A stretch of DNA of 64,000 bases, taken from Bugula neritina (Eukaryota > Bryozoa > Gymnolaemata > Cheilostomatida > Bugulidae). Location of the stretch: assembly GCA_964035545.1 (NCBI GenBank), contig OZ037767.1:17361781-17425780 (forward strand), written 5' to 3'. This document shows positions 1 to 11,619 of this stretch, piece by piece (position 1 is the first letter of the stretch; every line of letters starts with the position of its first letter). The position numbers and the translations under genes are program-made. A model generated the notes under the pieces. That model worked only from the letters and a program-made list of their open reading frames with translations. It ran no database searches and was not told the origin of the DNA.

Positions 1-2995
1 TATAATAAACAACACACTATATAGTATATACTATGATATAATATAATAAACAACACACTATATAATATATACTATGATATAATATAATACACAACACACT
101 ATATAGTATATACTATGATATAATATAATACACAACACACTATATAGTATATACTATGATATAATATAATAAACAACACACTATATAATATATACTATGA
201 TCTAATATAATAAACAACACACTATATAATACATACTATGATATAATATAATAAACAACACACTATATAATATATACTATGATATAATATAATAAACAAC
301 ACACTATATATAATATATACTATGATATAATATAATAAACAACACACTAAATAATATATACTATGATATAATATAATACACAACACACTATATAGTATAT
401 ACTATGATATAATATAATAAACAACACACTATATAATATATACTATGATATAATATAATAAACACCACACTATATAATATATACTATGATATAATATAAT
501 AAACACCACACTATATAATATATACTATGATATAATATAATAAACAACACACTATATAATATATACTATGATATAATATAATAAACAACACACTATATAG
601 TATATACTATGATATAATATAATAAACAACACACTATATAGTATATACTATGATATAATATAATAAACAACACACTATATAATATATACTATGATATAAT
701 ATAATAAACACCACACTATATAATATATACTATGATATAATATAATAAACAACACACTATATAGTATATACTATGATATAATATAATACACAACACACTA
801 TATAATATATACTATGATATAATATAATAAACAACACACTATATAGTATATACTATGATATAATATAATAAACAACACACTATATAGTATATACTATGAT
901 ATAATATAATACACAACACACTATATAATATATACTATGATATAATATAATAAACAACACACTATATAATATATACTATGATATAATATAATAAACAACA
1001 CACTATATAGTATATACTATGATATAATATAATAAACAACACACTATATAATATATACTATGATATAATATAATACACAACACACTATATAATATATACT
1101 ATGATATAATATAATAAACAACACACTATATAACATATACTATGATATAATATAATACACAACACACTATATAGTATATACTATGATATAATATAATAAA
1201 CAACACACTATATAGTATATACTATGATATAATATAATAAACAACACACTATATAATATATACTATGATCTAATATAATAAACAACACACTATATAATAC
1301 ATACTATGATATAATATAATAAACAACACACTATATAATATATACTATGATATAATATAATACACAACACACTATATAATATATACTATGATATAATATA
1401 ATAAACAACACACTATATAGTATATACTATGATATAATATAATAAACAACACACTATATAATATATACTATGATATAATATAATAAACAACACACTATAT
1501 AGTATATACTATGATATAATATAATAAACAACACACTATATAGTATATACTATGATATAATATAATAAACAACACACTATATAGTATATACTATGATATA
1601 ATATAATAAACAACACACTATATAATATATACTATGATATAATATAATAAACAACACACTATATAATATATACTATGATATAATATAATACACAACACAC
1701 TATATAGTATATACTATGATATAATATAATAAACAACACACTATATAATATATACTATGATATAATATAATAAACAACACACTATATAATATATACTATG
1801 ATATAATATAATAAACACCACACTATATAGTATATACTATGATATAATATAATACACAACACACTATATAATATATACTATGATATAATATAATACACAA
1901 CACACTATATAATATATACTATGATATAATATAATACACAACACACTATATAGTATATACTATGATATAATATAATAAACAACACACTATATAATATATA
2001 CTATGATATAATATAATAAACAACACACTATATAATATATACTATGATATAATATAATACACAACACACTATATAGTATATACTATGATATAATATAATA
2101 AACAACACACTATATAATATATACTATGATATAATATAATACACAACACACTAAATAATATATACTATGATATAATATAATAAACAACACACTATATAAT
2201 ATATACTATGATATAATATAATAAACAACACACTATATAATATATACTATGATATAATATAATAAACAACACACTATATAGTATATACTATGATATAATA
2301 TAATAAACAACACACTATATAGTATATACTATGATATAATATAATAAACAACACACTATATAGTATATACTATGATATAATATAATAAACACCACACTAT
2401 ATAGTATATACTATGATATAATATAATAAACAACACACTATATAGTATATACTATGATATAATATAATAAACAACACACTATATAGTATATACTATGATA
2501 TAATATAATAAACAACACACTATATAATATATACTATGATATAATATAATAAACAACACACTATATAATATATACTATGATATAATATAATAAACAACAC
2601 ACTATATAATACATACTATGATATAATATAATAAACAACACACTATATAGTATATACTATGATATAATATAATAAACAACACACTATATAACATATACTA
2701 TGATATAATATAATAAACAACACACTATATAACATATACTATGATATAATATAAGAAACAACACACTATATAGTATATACTATGATATAATATTATAATA
2801 AACAACACACTATATAGTATATACTATGATATAATATAATACACAACACACTATATAATATATACTATGATATAATATAATAAACAACACACTATATAGT
2901 ATATACTATGATATAATATAATAAACAACACACTATATAGTATATACTATGATATAATATAATAAACAACACACTATATAGTATATACTATGATA
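1..2995. repeat. 41-bp satellite array, left block (in intron 9 of mrps5 copy 1)
   Basis: About 73 head-to-tail units of 41 bp. Successive occurrences of the motif aaacaacacac are 41 bp apart. Each unit holds the perfect 14-bp palindrome atagtatatactat, or a variant with a in place of g. Two positions vary independently from unit to unit: g/a in tatagtat and a/c in ataaac/atacac. Rarer variants (gatctaata, aatacatac, aacatatac, ataagaaac) recur in a fixed order, which points to multi-unit duplication. The BEL element at 3001 interrupts the array, which resumes at 11620. No gene is supported here. Confidence 0.97.
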
Positions 2996-3000
2996 TAATA

Positions 3001-3745
3001 TGTAATTAATTGGAATGCCAGTGAAATTTCTTGCTCTCATCAAAACAAACAAAGTTAACCAACGTGCCCATAATTAGAAAACCATTACATTAGTCATGTA
3101 TATGTAGCTGTTTTGCTTTTATAGCTATGACAAATTTGCACACGAAAGTCAACAAGATTTCCTCATGTGTATGATTTCACTATGACTAAGTTATATAAAT
3201 AGTTTTTTACACCATCAGCTTCCTGAAATGATTCATCCATTGAAGTATATTTTACTCTCAGCTCTCATTCTATGCTACACTTTCAGTCAGCTAACATGTA
3301 GCATAAACTGCTGAGTAACTTTTCACTTATGTTATATTAAATATTTTGTTGCATTTAAATCAATATTGTCAAAGTAGAGAATAAATACCTACTACATTAA
3401 CATCAAAGTTATAAGCTCCATTCCTGGATGGTCTAACAAGGTAATTATTGCTATTGTAGTATTTTTGACAATCATTTATGGCATTTGTATTATCCTTTTT
3501 TTAATATCAATTTTAATAATTTAGATGGTGTATACTGATTTTTATAGCAAGACTTGTTCTTTATTTGAAGCTTATTAGTTAATGTCAAATTATCACTGAT
3601 AAAAGTTTTATCACATATTATCATTCATTATAGCATATTCACAATTTCATTAATTGTAGTTTTCACGACAGTTTTACCAATAAAACATCAGTAGAGACTG
3701 AAGACCACATTGTGCCTGTTTACAAACCAGGGATGATAGTTTACA
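3001..3745 (+). repeat. 5' long terminal repeat of the BEL/Pao element
   Basis: The 745-bp LTR is bounded by TG and CA and is directly repeated at 10875-11619 with the same length. It carries a TATA box (tatataaatag, 3192-3202) and two AATAAA signals (3380-3385 and 3679-3684), as expected for an LTR that both starts and ends the element's transcript. Confidence 0.96.
3192..3202 (+). promoter_or_regulatory. TATA box in the 5' LTR
   Basis: The sequence tatataaatag matches a canonical TATA box and lies about 190 bp into the LTR. It is the likely core promoter for the genomic transcript, which would start about 30 bp downstream and end at an AATAAA in the 3' LTR. The same motif is present in the 3' LTR. 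Confidence 0.6.
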
Positions 3746-4458
3746 GTGAAAACTTGTGACTGGAGTAAACAGCTTGCTAATCCTATAACCAGTGGCTTGC
3801 GCTAACTTGAGACCAGCGAGACAAACAGCAGCTAGAAAAGACAACTACCGATCCAGCCTCAGCATTGTTAGATCAGTATAGCATCCATCAACTCTACTGC
3901 CAAGTCTCCAGCATTGTCAACAATAGCTACACTGCCAACCACTATAGTAACCAGCACTCACACTCCTGTCATACATACAAGTTACAGCTAAGTAACCATT
4001 ACTTCTAAGAATTCATTCACTGCTAATCACACAAATTAGCAGTATCAGACTCATTGGAATTCAGTAGAACGTTGCTAGCTTTGATCAAACATTACACAGA
4101 AACTATTTTTTATCACACAAGACTTGATTAAAAAATAATTTCTTTTCTGGGTATTGTAATATTGAAAATATTTGTCTTTTTGTAGTCATAGGGAATCATT
4201 TCCTTATACTCATTCTGTAAATCTGTTCTTTATATTATTTATCACTGACACTAGGTATCAAATTTACTTGTGTAATAGTGAAATCATACATATAGAGGCA
4301 GTCTTATACTGCAAGTAGGTGCAGTATTCAATTTTCAAATTCAGCTACATATATTAGACAAATACTACTTAGTTTTGCATGCACTATTGCACAATCATAC
4401 ATTAGAAACTTTTTGAGAGCAATTAATTTCATTGGCTGGCACTCAAATTCAGTAGCCT
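3746..4458 (+). other. Untranslated leader of the BEL/Pao element
   Basis: This stretch of about 710 bp between the 5' LTR and the gag-pol ATG holds no ORF of note. A tRNA primer-binding site is expected directly after the LTR, but I cannot name one. The nearest TGG is at 3761 (tggagtaaac), which is farther from the LTR end than usual. The leader probably also holds the packaging signal, but that cannot be read from the sequence. Confidence 0.6.
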
Positions 4459-7400
4459 ATGAGTCATTATCATAGCGCACGGCTGCGTGTTCAGCAACAC
4501 TTAGAGCATATAAAAATATCATTAGAAATTATTAGTGAATTCCATTTGCTAGTAACTCGAGAATTGGCGGACAACATTACATTAATTCGCGCAAAAGAGC
4601 TGCGAAAACAGCTTCTAAACAATCAAACTGTACAAGAAGCCGAACAACATTTAACAGAAGCTCGCGGTTTAGGTATAAGTGAGGAGAAGCTGCGAAATAT
4701 ACTGCGTGAATTTGATCGTATTGCAGGCGATAGAAAAACTATTTTAACAAAACTTGAGCATTGGCTTCATGCAATGGACGCCAATAGTTCTGACGGCGAA
4801 AATAGCACTTTCAAAATAGCAAAAGTTGATGTAAGATCTCGCGTGTTACCATCTATCCCTCCCTCAGATAATTCAAAAATTGTCAAATCGCATGCTAGTC
4901 ATTCCTCGAGTAAGTCAAAAAATTCAGTTGAGTCGGAACGCGCTGGGCCTGCCAAATCCGTCAGCGTACATAGTTCTGATTATCAATCTAATCACTCCAA
5001 GTCAAAGAAATCTCATCATTCTAGTCACCATATTGGCAATTCTAGACATTCTGGAGCTAGTGACATATCCTCATCTCATGCACCTGATTCCGCTAGTGGT
5101 TCTTGGAAAACAAGAACTACTGGTACATCTAGATCTTCCAAATCTAACGCATCATACTATAAAGCTCAATTAGCTAAATCTGCGGCTAAAGTTGCTGCTG
5201 CTGAAGCAAAGTTTCAAGCAGAGTGTGAAGCTCGGCAGGTTGAAGAGGAAATACAGCGTCTTGAGCTCAAGCACAAAGAGCAAATCCTCACTCGCAAAGG
5301 CCACATTGCCGAGCTGAAACTCAAAGCTGAAATCGATGCAGAGAAAGCTCAGCTAAATGCATTTCAGCAAGCCCTAGACGATGAGCTTGAAACTGAGCTT
5401 AGAGATACTCTCATGAGACCCCCTTCTAGAGCATCTCATAACTCATCGAACCCTTCACCATTTCTGCATTCTCCACATCATATTGACCTCTCAAATCAAT
5501 TCCCATCAACTGGAGGTCAACCAGCTCACGATATAAAGCAGTCTTTAATGACTAAGGAGGAGTTGCCTCACCAAAGCCCAGGTATCCACAAAGATCCTTA
5601 TGAACAATATCCACAAGTCAACTCAGCTGCTCATCTTCCCACACACCAAAATACTCATCCCACACATACACACTTGCAATCACCTAACCCACTTACCAAT
5701 CTGACCACTACAGATTTCTCTGCTGCTATAGGGAAGAGTATAGGTGACTCAATGGCCGCCGCTATGACAATGCAAGCCAATCATCTTCCCACTCCTGACA
5801 AGTTTACTGGTGATCCGCTTGAGTACGCAGATTGGAAGCTGGCCTTTGATGGTTTGATTGGTTCTTGTCCATATACCGATTTACAGAAGCTTCATTTGTT
5901 GAGAGAGTATGTGGATGGCGATGCCAAGCAGGCTATAAGGGGCTATTTTTCATTGCAAAGTTCAAATGCGTATCAAGATGCATTACATGCTCTCGAAACT
6001 GAGTTTGGTTCGGAAGAGCTGATTGAAGAGCAGTTTCTAGACCGACTAGAAGCATGGCCTAGAGTAACTGATGCCAAATCTCTCAAGAGTTACAGTTACT
6101 TCTTAAACCAATGTCTATCTGCCTCAAGGCAGATATCTGGTTTGAAAGTCCTGGACAGAAAACGGGAGAACAAAAAGCTAGCGAGTGTTCTGCCCAACAA
6201 CCTTCAAGAACGATGGTTAAGACATGCCATCGCACAGGAGGAAAAGAGAAAAGTGTTCCCTTCCTTTCATAAATTTGCAGGCTTTGTAGCACATGAGGCT
6301 AAAATTTCTTGTAGCAATTTGAGAGAAAAATATAAAAGTGGGTCCAGTAAAACTGCATTCAAGCCAATCACCAAACAAAACAACAGCAAACACTCAATTA
6401 CATTAAAATCTGAAACAACATTACCAACACCAATAGTTTCAAAAACTTCAGAATTAGTCATAAATCAACAAAAACATGCTAATAAGTCACAACACACTGA
6501 CAGCCAGTCAGCAAAACAACAAAACAGCCTGTCATTTGACCAAAAGCAGAGAAAAGAACCAGAATGTGCATACTGCCTCTCAAACAAAAAACCCAGATGG
6601 AAACACCACACTGCTCACTGCTGGAATTTAGCAAAACTTTCTGCTCGACAAGTAAATGACTTCCTTGCTAGCAACAGCTTATGTTTCAAATGTGCCGTAA
6701 GCGGTCACAGTTACAAAAACTGCAACATGAAACCAGTATGTGAGACATGTAAGCAAGCTCATCCCACAATATTTCACCAGAAATACACATCTCAACCCAC
6801 AAAGCAAGCAGATGAAAGTAAAATGCAATGTTCAAACCAAAATAAAGATAGCACAGTATGCAATAATCTTTCCATAAATACATCACAAACACTCATGTCT
6901 ATGACTCTTCCTGTTTGGGTTTCTTCTGTCAAAGATCCACATACAAAAGTATTAACATATGCCAACCTTGACTCAGGCAGCGACTCATGTTATATAACCA
7001 ATTCTATTGTTGAACAACTCACATGCACCAAAAAACCAACTAAACTGCCAATGGCAACAATGACACACCAAAACTTTGAGCTAGATACAATGGTAACCGA
7101 TGACCTAATTATCAAAGGATATAGCTGCAATAAGGAGGTGAAACTTCCTAATGTGTATTCTGCAGAAGAAATACCTGCTAAGTATGAGTCTATTCCACAG
7201 GCGGGTGCTCTTACCGCCTGGCCACATTTACAAGACTTGGCAAAAAACATGGTCAAGGGACAAAACATTTCAGTAGGTCTACTCATTGGAGGCAACTGCC
7301 CATTAGCCTTCAAACCTAGAGAGGTAGTAGTGGGAAACGACGCAGACGATGAACCATTTGGCGTACGTACTGACCTAGGGTGGGTTATCATGGGTAGTCT

Positions 7401-10400
7401 AGCTACAAATAACACACATGATGACAATTCAGGCAGCAAAACAACAATAGTCAATAAAACCGTAACTCATTCACCCAAGAAAGCTAAAACCACAGTATCT
7501 TTCAAATGCCAAACTGAAACATCAAAACAAATCAACAAAATCATAAATATATTGGCTCAAGATTTCAAGGAATGTGTAACAGACAAAGAAGCGGCTTCTG
7601 TAGAAGACCGAGCATTTTTGTCTCTCATGAAACAAGAAACAAAGATCATTGATGGTCATGTCACCATGCCTCTACCTTTCAAACACAAACCACCACGAAA
7701 TAACAGTTTTAAAACAGCAAAAAACCGATTCAATTCACTACTGAAAAAGTTCTCTAAGAATCAAAACTTGGAAAACCAGTACAAAAAGTTCATGGAAGAC
7801 CTCATTAGCAAGGGTGAGGCTGAAATAGTTCCACAAGGCTTAGCTAGCCATGAGGACAGCACATGGTACATACCACATTTCGAGGTATGGCATCCAAAGA
7901 AGCCAGGCAAGATTAGAGTAGTCTTCGATGGTGCTGCAAAGACAGATGGAAAGTGCATAAACGACTATCTCATGACAGGTCCAGATCATCTAAACAGTCT
8001 AACTGGTATCCTCCTTCGCTTTCGCCAGGAACAGATTGCTGTTACATGTGATATTGAGCGAATGTTTCACCAATTTCGTGTTGCAACGGAAGATACAGAT
8101 TATCTCCGATTTTTCTGGCTAGATGAACGTGGTGAAATAGCAGTGTTCCGCATGAAAGTGCATGTGTTTGGAGCGACCTCGTCTCCTGCATGTGCAACAT
8201 ATGGCCTACGTTATCTGGCTGACCAATACAGCACAGATGATCCATCAAGTCAACAAGCCCGAAACTTCATTAGAAATCAGTTCTATGTGGATGACGGCTT
8301 GCTTAGTATGCCTGACGCAACATCTGCAACAAAAGTACTTACTGAGGCAATGAGAATTTGCCAACAAGGTAAAGTACACTTGCACAAGATTCTTTCTAAC
8401 GAGAAAGAAGTATTAAATTCATTCCCCAAATCTGAACAATCTGCAACTCTGCATGATCTTGACCTAAACTCTGACTGTCTTCCAACTGAAAGAACTTTGG
8501 GATTGATGTGGAATTCTGAGCAAGATTCCTTTCAGTTTCAAGTTAATCTCGCTGATAAGCCCAACACTAGACGAGGTGTGCTCTCAAATGTAGCCTCGGT
8601 CTTTGATCCACTTGGCCTCATATCACCGGTTATACTGCAAGGTAAAATGGTTCTCCAAGATCTTTGCAGAAAACATTTAGACTGGGATGATCCTTTAGAT
8701 GAAAGCATGCTGGCAAAATGGTTGCCATGGAAACAAAGCCTCAAAGATCTTGAGCACCTATCAATTCCTAGAAACTACGTACCATCATCATTTGGAACAC
8801 CTGCTAAGGTTGAGCTCCATACCTTTAGCGACGCGAGTACAACGGGCTACGGCCAATGCTCCTACTTGCGATTTGTAAGCCCAGCCAAACGTGTGCATGT
8901 TGCTTTAATCTGTAGCAAAGGTCGTGTCACTCCGCTCAAAGCTATTACTGTTCCCAGATTGGAACTTCAAGCAGCACGTGGGGCTGTAGATTTAAGCCTC
9001 AAGGCAGCAGAAGAGCTAGGTATGGACAATGTAGCTCAGTACTTTTATTCTGACTCAGAAGTAGTTCTTGGTTATATAAAGAACACACAGGCTAGATATC
9101 ACACATTTGTTGCAAATCGAGTTCAGCAAATCCGTGACGGCTCCAATGCCGACAACTGGTTTCATGTCCCAACTAAACTCAACCCTGCAGATCATGCATC
9201 ACGTGGGTTATCACCAAAGCAAATTTTCTCTCCTGAGTGCATTTGGTTCACAGGACCAGACTTCTTGTGGAATGAACCTCTCATACTCCCTCATCAGAAA
9301 AAATTCATCAACTCACATGACGATCAAGAAGTGAAAGTTGCATTAGCCACTCAACACATCCTTGCTCCTCTTAGTCAGCGTATAACCATTTTCTCTAACC
9401 TAGATTACACTCTTAAGGTTATTGCTAGAATCCAAACAGCACTATGCAAAACCCCTCTCACTCAGCAAGAGAAACGCCAAAAAGCGTTACACTCTTTGGT
9501 CAAGTCAGTTCAATCAGAATTCTTCACTCTAGAAATCAAGCAACTCCAACAAACTCAGACTACATCTAAGCATAGCTCCATTGCAAAACTATGCCCATTT
9601 CTAGATAAGGCGGGTCTACTCAGGGTGGGAGGAAGGCTACAAAACAGTAAATTGCTATCATTCGAAGAAAAACATCCTTTACTCTTACCTAAGCATAGTC
9701 ATCTCACTACGCTTATCATAAATGACACACATGCAAAACTAGGACACCTTGGCTTAGAGTATACTCTGTCTAAAATAAGATCACAGGGATTTTGGATCAT
9801 TGGTGGTAAATCCACAATTTCATCAAAGCTACGTCTCTGTGTAACATGTAAAAGAATCAAAGCTAAACCCTTGACACCACAAATGGCAACATTACCATCA
9901 GTGAGAGTTAACGAAGCCCCTCCTTTCACCCACTGTGGATTAGATTGTTTCGGCCCTTTTATTGTCAAGGATGGTAGAAAGGAATCGAAACGATATGGCT
10001 TGATAGTCACATGTATGGCCTCACGAGCTGTTCACATTGAACTTTTAGAGGACATGACTACTGACAGCTTTATAAACGCTATCAGGACTGTGGTAGCCAT
10101 TAGGGGTCCAATTCAGACAATTCAATCAGACCAAGGTACCAACTTCATTGGTGCCGCGAGTCTTCTACAAAGTGATGGGACCGACAGCAAACTTAAATCT
10201 ATGAACATCACAATGAATTTCAACCCTCCTCACTCTAGCAATTTTGGAGGAGTGTGGGAAAGGCAGATAAGGACTATCCGCTCTGTGCTACAAGGCCTTG
10301 GAACGAGACATGGTGGGAGGCTCTCTACCTCTTTGCTACGAACTTTGTTTTATGAAGTGATGGCCATCATAAACTGTCGCCCATTAACCTCAACAACTGA

Positions 10401-10827
10401 TGACATGCTTCCAATCACCCCAAACATGTTGTTGACTATGAAGTCTGACGTTGTTCTACCACCTCCAAGCACATTTGAAGAGGCAGACATATATGCGAGG
10501 AAGCGTTGGAGAGTGGTCCAGCAGTTGGCAAATGAATTTTGGACACGCTGGCGCAAGCAATACTTGCTTTATTTACAGTCGCGGCAAAAATGGGTAAATA
10601 AAGTACCAGAGATCAAGGTGGGGGATATCGTTCTACTGTGTGATGACAATACAGTAAGAAATCAGTGGCCTTTAGCACGTGTCGTAGAATGCAACCTGTC
10701 TCATGACAGCGTTGTTAGATCAGTTAAGGTGCTTGTTGGTAGTAAAACATACCCCAAAGACTCCAATAAAAGAGTCTATTTAATTCGACCAATATCAAAA
10801 TTAGTTGTACTAGTCCGATCGAGCTAA
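4459..10827 (+). CDS. Gag-pol polyprotein of a BEL/Pao retrotransposon
   Basis: This single 2122-residue ORF starts at an ATG and has no frameshift or stop. Order of parts: a Ser/His-rich N-terminus; a coiled coil (about 235-315); a Gag-like DUF1759 region (about 445-640); a Cys/His cluster near 703; a CCHC knuckle (C-x2-C-x4-H-x4-C, from about 742); an aspartic protease/DUF1758 region with Asp838-Ser-Gly; reverse transcriptase (about 1130-1380) with catalytic Asp1198 and YVDD at 1276-1279; RNase H with Asp1458, Glu1502, Asp1532 and Asp1578; an integrase H2C2 zinc finger (His1758, His1763, Cys1794, Cys1797); a DDE core (Asp1829, Asp1891, Glu1934); and a C-terminal DUF5641-like region. Every catalytic residue I looked for is present. 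Gag and pol share one frame, so no frameshift signal is needed. I see no envelope-like ORF, so a retrotransposon rather than a virus is the plain reading. Confidence 0.96.
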   Translation: MSHYHSARLRVQQHLEHIKISLEIISEFHLLVTRELADNITLIRAKELRKQLLNNQTVQEAEQHLTEARGLGISEEKLRNILREFDRIAGDRKTILTKLEHWLHAMDANSSDGENSTFKIAKVDVRSRVLPSIPPSDNSKIVKSHASHSSSKSKNSVESERAGPAKSVSVHSSDYQSNHSKSKKSHHSSHHIGNSRHSGASDISSSHAPDSASGSWKTRTTGTSRSSKSNASYYKAQLAKSAAKVAAAEAKFQAECEARQVEEEIQRLELKHKEQILTRKGHIAELKLKAEIDAEKAQLNAFQQALDDELETELRDTLMRPPSRASHNSSNPSPFLHSPHHIDLSNQFPSTGGQPAHDIKQSLMTKEELPHQSPGIHKDPYEQYPQVNSAAHLPTHQNTHPTHTHLQSPNPLTNLTTTDFSAAIGKSIGDSMAAAMTMQANHLPTPDKFTGDPLEYADWKLAFDGLIGSCPYTDLQKLHLLREYVDGDAKQAIRGYFSLQSSNAYQDALHALETEFGSEELIEEQFLDRLEAWPRVTDAKSLKSYSYFLNQCLSASRQISGLKVLDRKRENKKLASVLPNNLQERWLRHAIAQEEKRKVFPSFHKFAGFVAHEAKISCSNLREKYKSGSSKTAFKPITKQNNSKHSITLKSETTLPTPIVSKTSELVINQQKHANKSQHTDSQSAKQQNSLSFDQKQRKEPECAYCLSNKKPRWKHHTAHCWNLAKLSARQVNDFLASNSLCFKCAVSGHSYKNCNMKPVCETCKQAHPTIFHQKYTSQPTKQADESKMQCSNQNKDSTVCNNLSINTSQTLMSMTLPVWVSSVKDPHTKVLTYANLDSGSDSCYITNSIVEQLTCTKKPTKLPMATMTHQNFELDTMVTDDLIIKGYSCNKEVKLPNVYSAEEIPAKYESIPQAGALTAWPHLQDLAKNMVKGQNISVGLLIGGNCPLAFKPREVVVGNDADDEPFGVRTDLGWVIMGSLATNNTHDDNSGSKTTIVNKTVTHSPKKAKTTVSFKCQTETSKQINKIINILAQDFKECVTDKEAASVEDRAFLSLMKQETKIIDGHVTMPLPFKHKPPRNNSFKTAKNRFNSLLKKFSKNQNLENQYKKFMEDLISKGEAEIVPQGLASHEDSTWYIPHFEVWHPKKPGKIRVVFDGAAKTDGKCINDYLMTGPDHLNSLTGILLRFRQEQIAVTCDIERMFHQFRVATEDTDYLRFFWLDERGEIAVFRMKVHVFGATSSPACATYGLRYLADQYSTDDPSSQQARNFIRNQFYVDDGLLSMPDATSATKVLTEAMRICQQGKVHLHKILSNEKEVLNSFPKSEQSATLHDLDLNSDCLPTERTLGLMWNSEQDSFQFQVNLADKPNTRRGVLSNVASVFDPLGLISPVILQGKMVLQDLCRKHLDWDDPLDESMLAKWLPWKQSLKDLEHLSIPRNYVPSSFGTPAKVELHTFSDASTTGYGQCSYLRFVSPAKRVHVALICSKGRVTPLKAITVPRLELQAARGAVDLSLKAAEELGMDNVAQYFYSDSEVVLGYIKNTQARYHTFVANRVQQIRDGSNADNWFHVPTKLNPADHASRGLSPKQIFSPECIWFTGPDFLWNEPLILPHQKKFINSHDDQEVKVALATQHILAPLSQRITIFSNLDYTLKVIARIQTALCKTPLTQQEKRQKALHSLVKSVQSEFFTLEIKQLQQTQTTSKHSSIAKLCPFLDKAGLLRVGGRLQNSKLLSFEEKHPLLLPKHSHLTTLIINDTHAKLGHLGLEYTLSKIRSQGFWIIGGKSTISSKLRLCVTCKRIKAKPLTPQMATLPSVRVNEAPPFTHCGLDCFGPFIVKDGRKESKRYGLIVTCMASRAVHIELLEDMTTDSFINAIRTVVAIRGPIQTIQSDQGTNFIGAASLLQSDGTDSKLKSMNITMNFNPPHSSNFGGVWERQIRTIRSVLQGLGTRHGGRLSTSLLRTLFYEVMAIINCRPLTSTTDDMLPITPNMLLTMKSDVVLPPPSTFEEADIYARKRWRVVQQLANEFWTRWRKQYLLYLQSRQKWVNKVPEIKVGDIVLLCDDNTVRNQWPLARVVECNLSHDSVVRSVKVLVGSKTYPKDSNKRVYLIRPISKLVVLVRSS

Positions 10828-10865
10828 ACATACATTCAAAATTACAAGTCACTTTTAGAAATTTC

Positions 10866-10874
10866 AGGTGGGAG
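10866..10874 (+). other. Polypurine tract of the BEL/Pao element
   Basis: The purine-rich stretch aggtgggag, with one T, directly abuts the TG of the 3' LTR. This is where the plus-strand primer of LTR elements lies. The call rests on position and composition only. Confidence 0.6.
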
Positions 10875-11619
10875 TGTAATTAATTGGAATGCCAGTGAAA
10901 TTTCTTGCTCTCATCAAAACAAACAAAGTTAACCAACGTGCCCATAATTAGAAAACCATTACATTAGTCATGTATATGTAGCTGTTTTGCTTTTATAGCT
11001 ATGACAAATTTGCACACGAAAGTCAACAAGATTTCCTCATGTGTATGATTTCACTATGACTAAGTTATATAAATAGTTTTTTACACCATCAGCTTCCTGA
11101 AATGATTCATCCATTGAAGTATATTTTACTCTCAGCTCTCATTCTATGCTACACTTTCAGTCAGCTAACATGTAGCATAAACTGCTGAGTAACTTTTCAC
11201 TTATGTTATATTAAATATTTTGTTGCATTTAAATCAATATTGTCAAAGTAGAGAATAAATACCTACTACATTAACATCAAAGTTATAAGCTCCATTCCTG
11301 GATGGTCTAACAAGGTAATTATTGCTATTGTAGTATTTTTGACAATCATTTATGGCATTTGTATTATCCTTTTTTTAATATCAATTTTAATAATTTAGAT
11401 GGTGTATACTGATTTTTATAGCAAGACTTGTTCTTTATTTGAAGCTTATTAGTTAATGTCAAATTATCACTGATAAAAGTTTTATCACATATTATCATTC
11501 ATTATAGCATATTCACAATTTCATTAATTGTAGTTTTCACGACAGTTTTACCAATAAAACATCAGTAGAGACTGAAGACCACATTGTGCCTGTTTACAAA
11601 CCAGGGATGATAGTTTACA
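10875..11619 (+). repeat. 3' long terminal repeat of the BEL/Pao element
   Basis: The 745-bp copy matches the 5' LTR throughout by eye, including the TATA box and both AATAAA signals. It is followed by the target duplication taata and then by the resumed satellite. Confidence 0.96.

Larger units (their letters stand above)
3001..11619 (+). mobile_element. Full-length BEL/Pao LTR retrotransposon
   Basis: The 8619-bp element has two 745-bp direct LTRs (3001-3745 and 10875-11619). Both begin TGTAATTAA and end GTTTACA, and I found no difference between them by eye. The 5-bp target duplication taata lies at 2996-3000 and 11620-11624. Removing the element and one taata restores a normal 41-bp satellite unit, so it inserted into a pre-existing array. 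The interior holds one uninterrupted gag-pol ORF with protease, reverse transcriptase, RNase H and integrase, in the order known for BEL/Pao. Identical LTRs and an open ORF indicate a very recent and possibly still competent insertion. It lies antisense to mrps5, inside intron 9 of the decayed copy 1. Confidence 0.96.

Noticed and set aside
1-2995. CRISPR-like appearance of the regular repeats
   Set aside because: There are no unique spacers. The units are directly adjacent and the context is an animal genome.
6990-7454. A 154-codon ORF antisense to the BEL/Pao element, and similar shadows across 4880-10556
   Set aside because: They lie opposite or out of frame within the continuous gag-pol ORF, which explains the sequence fully.
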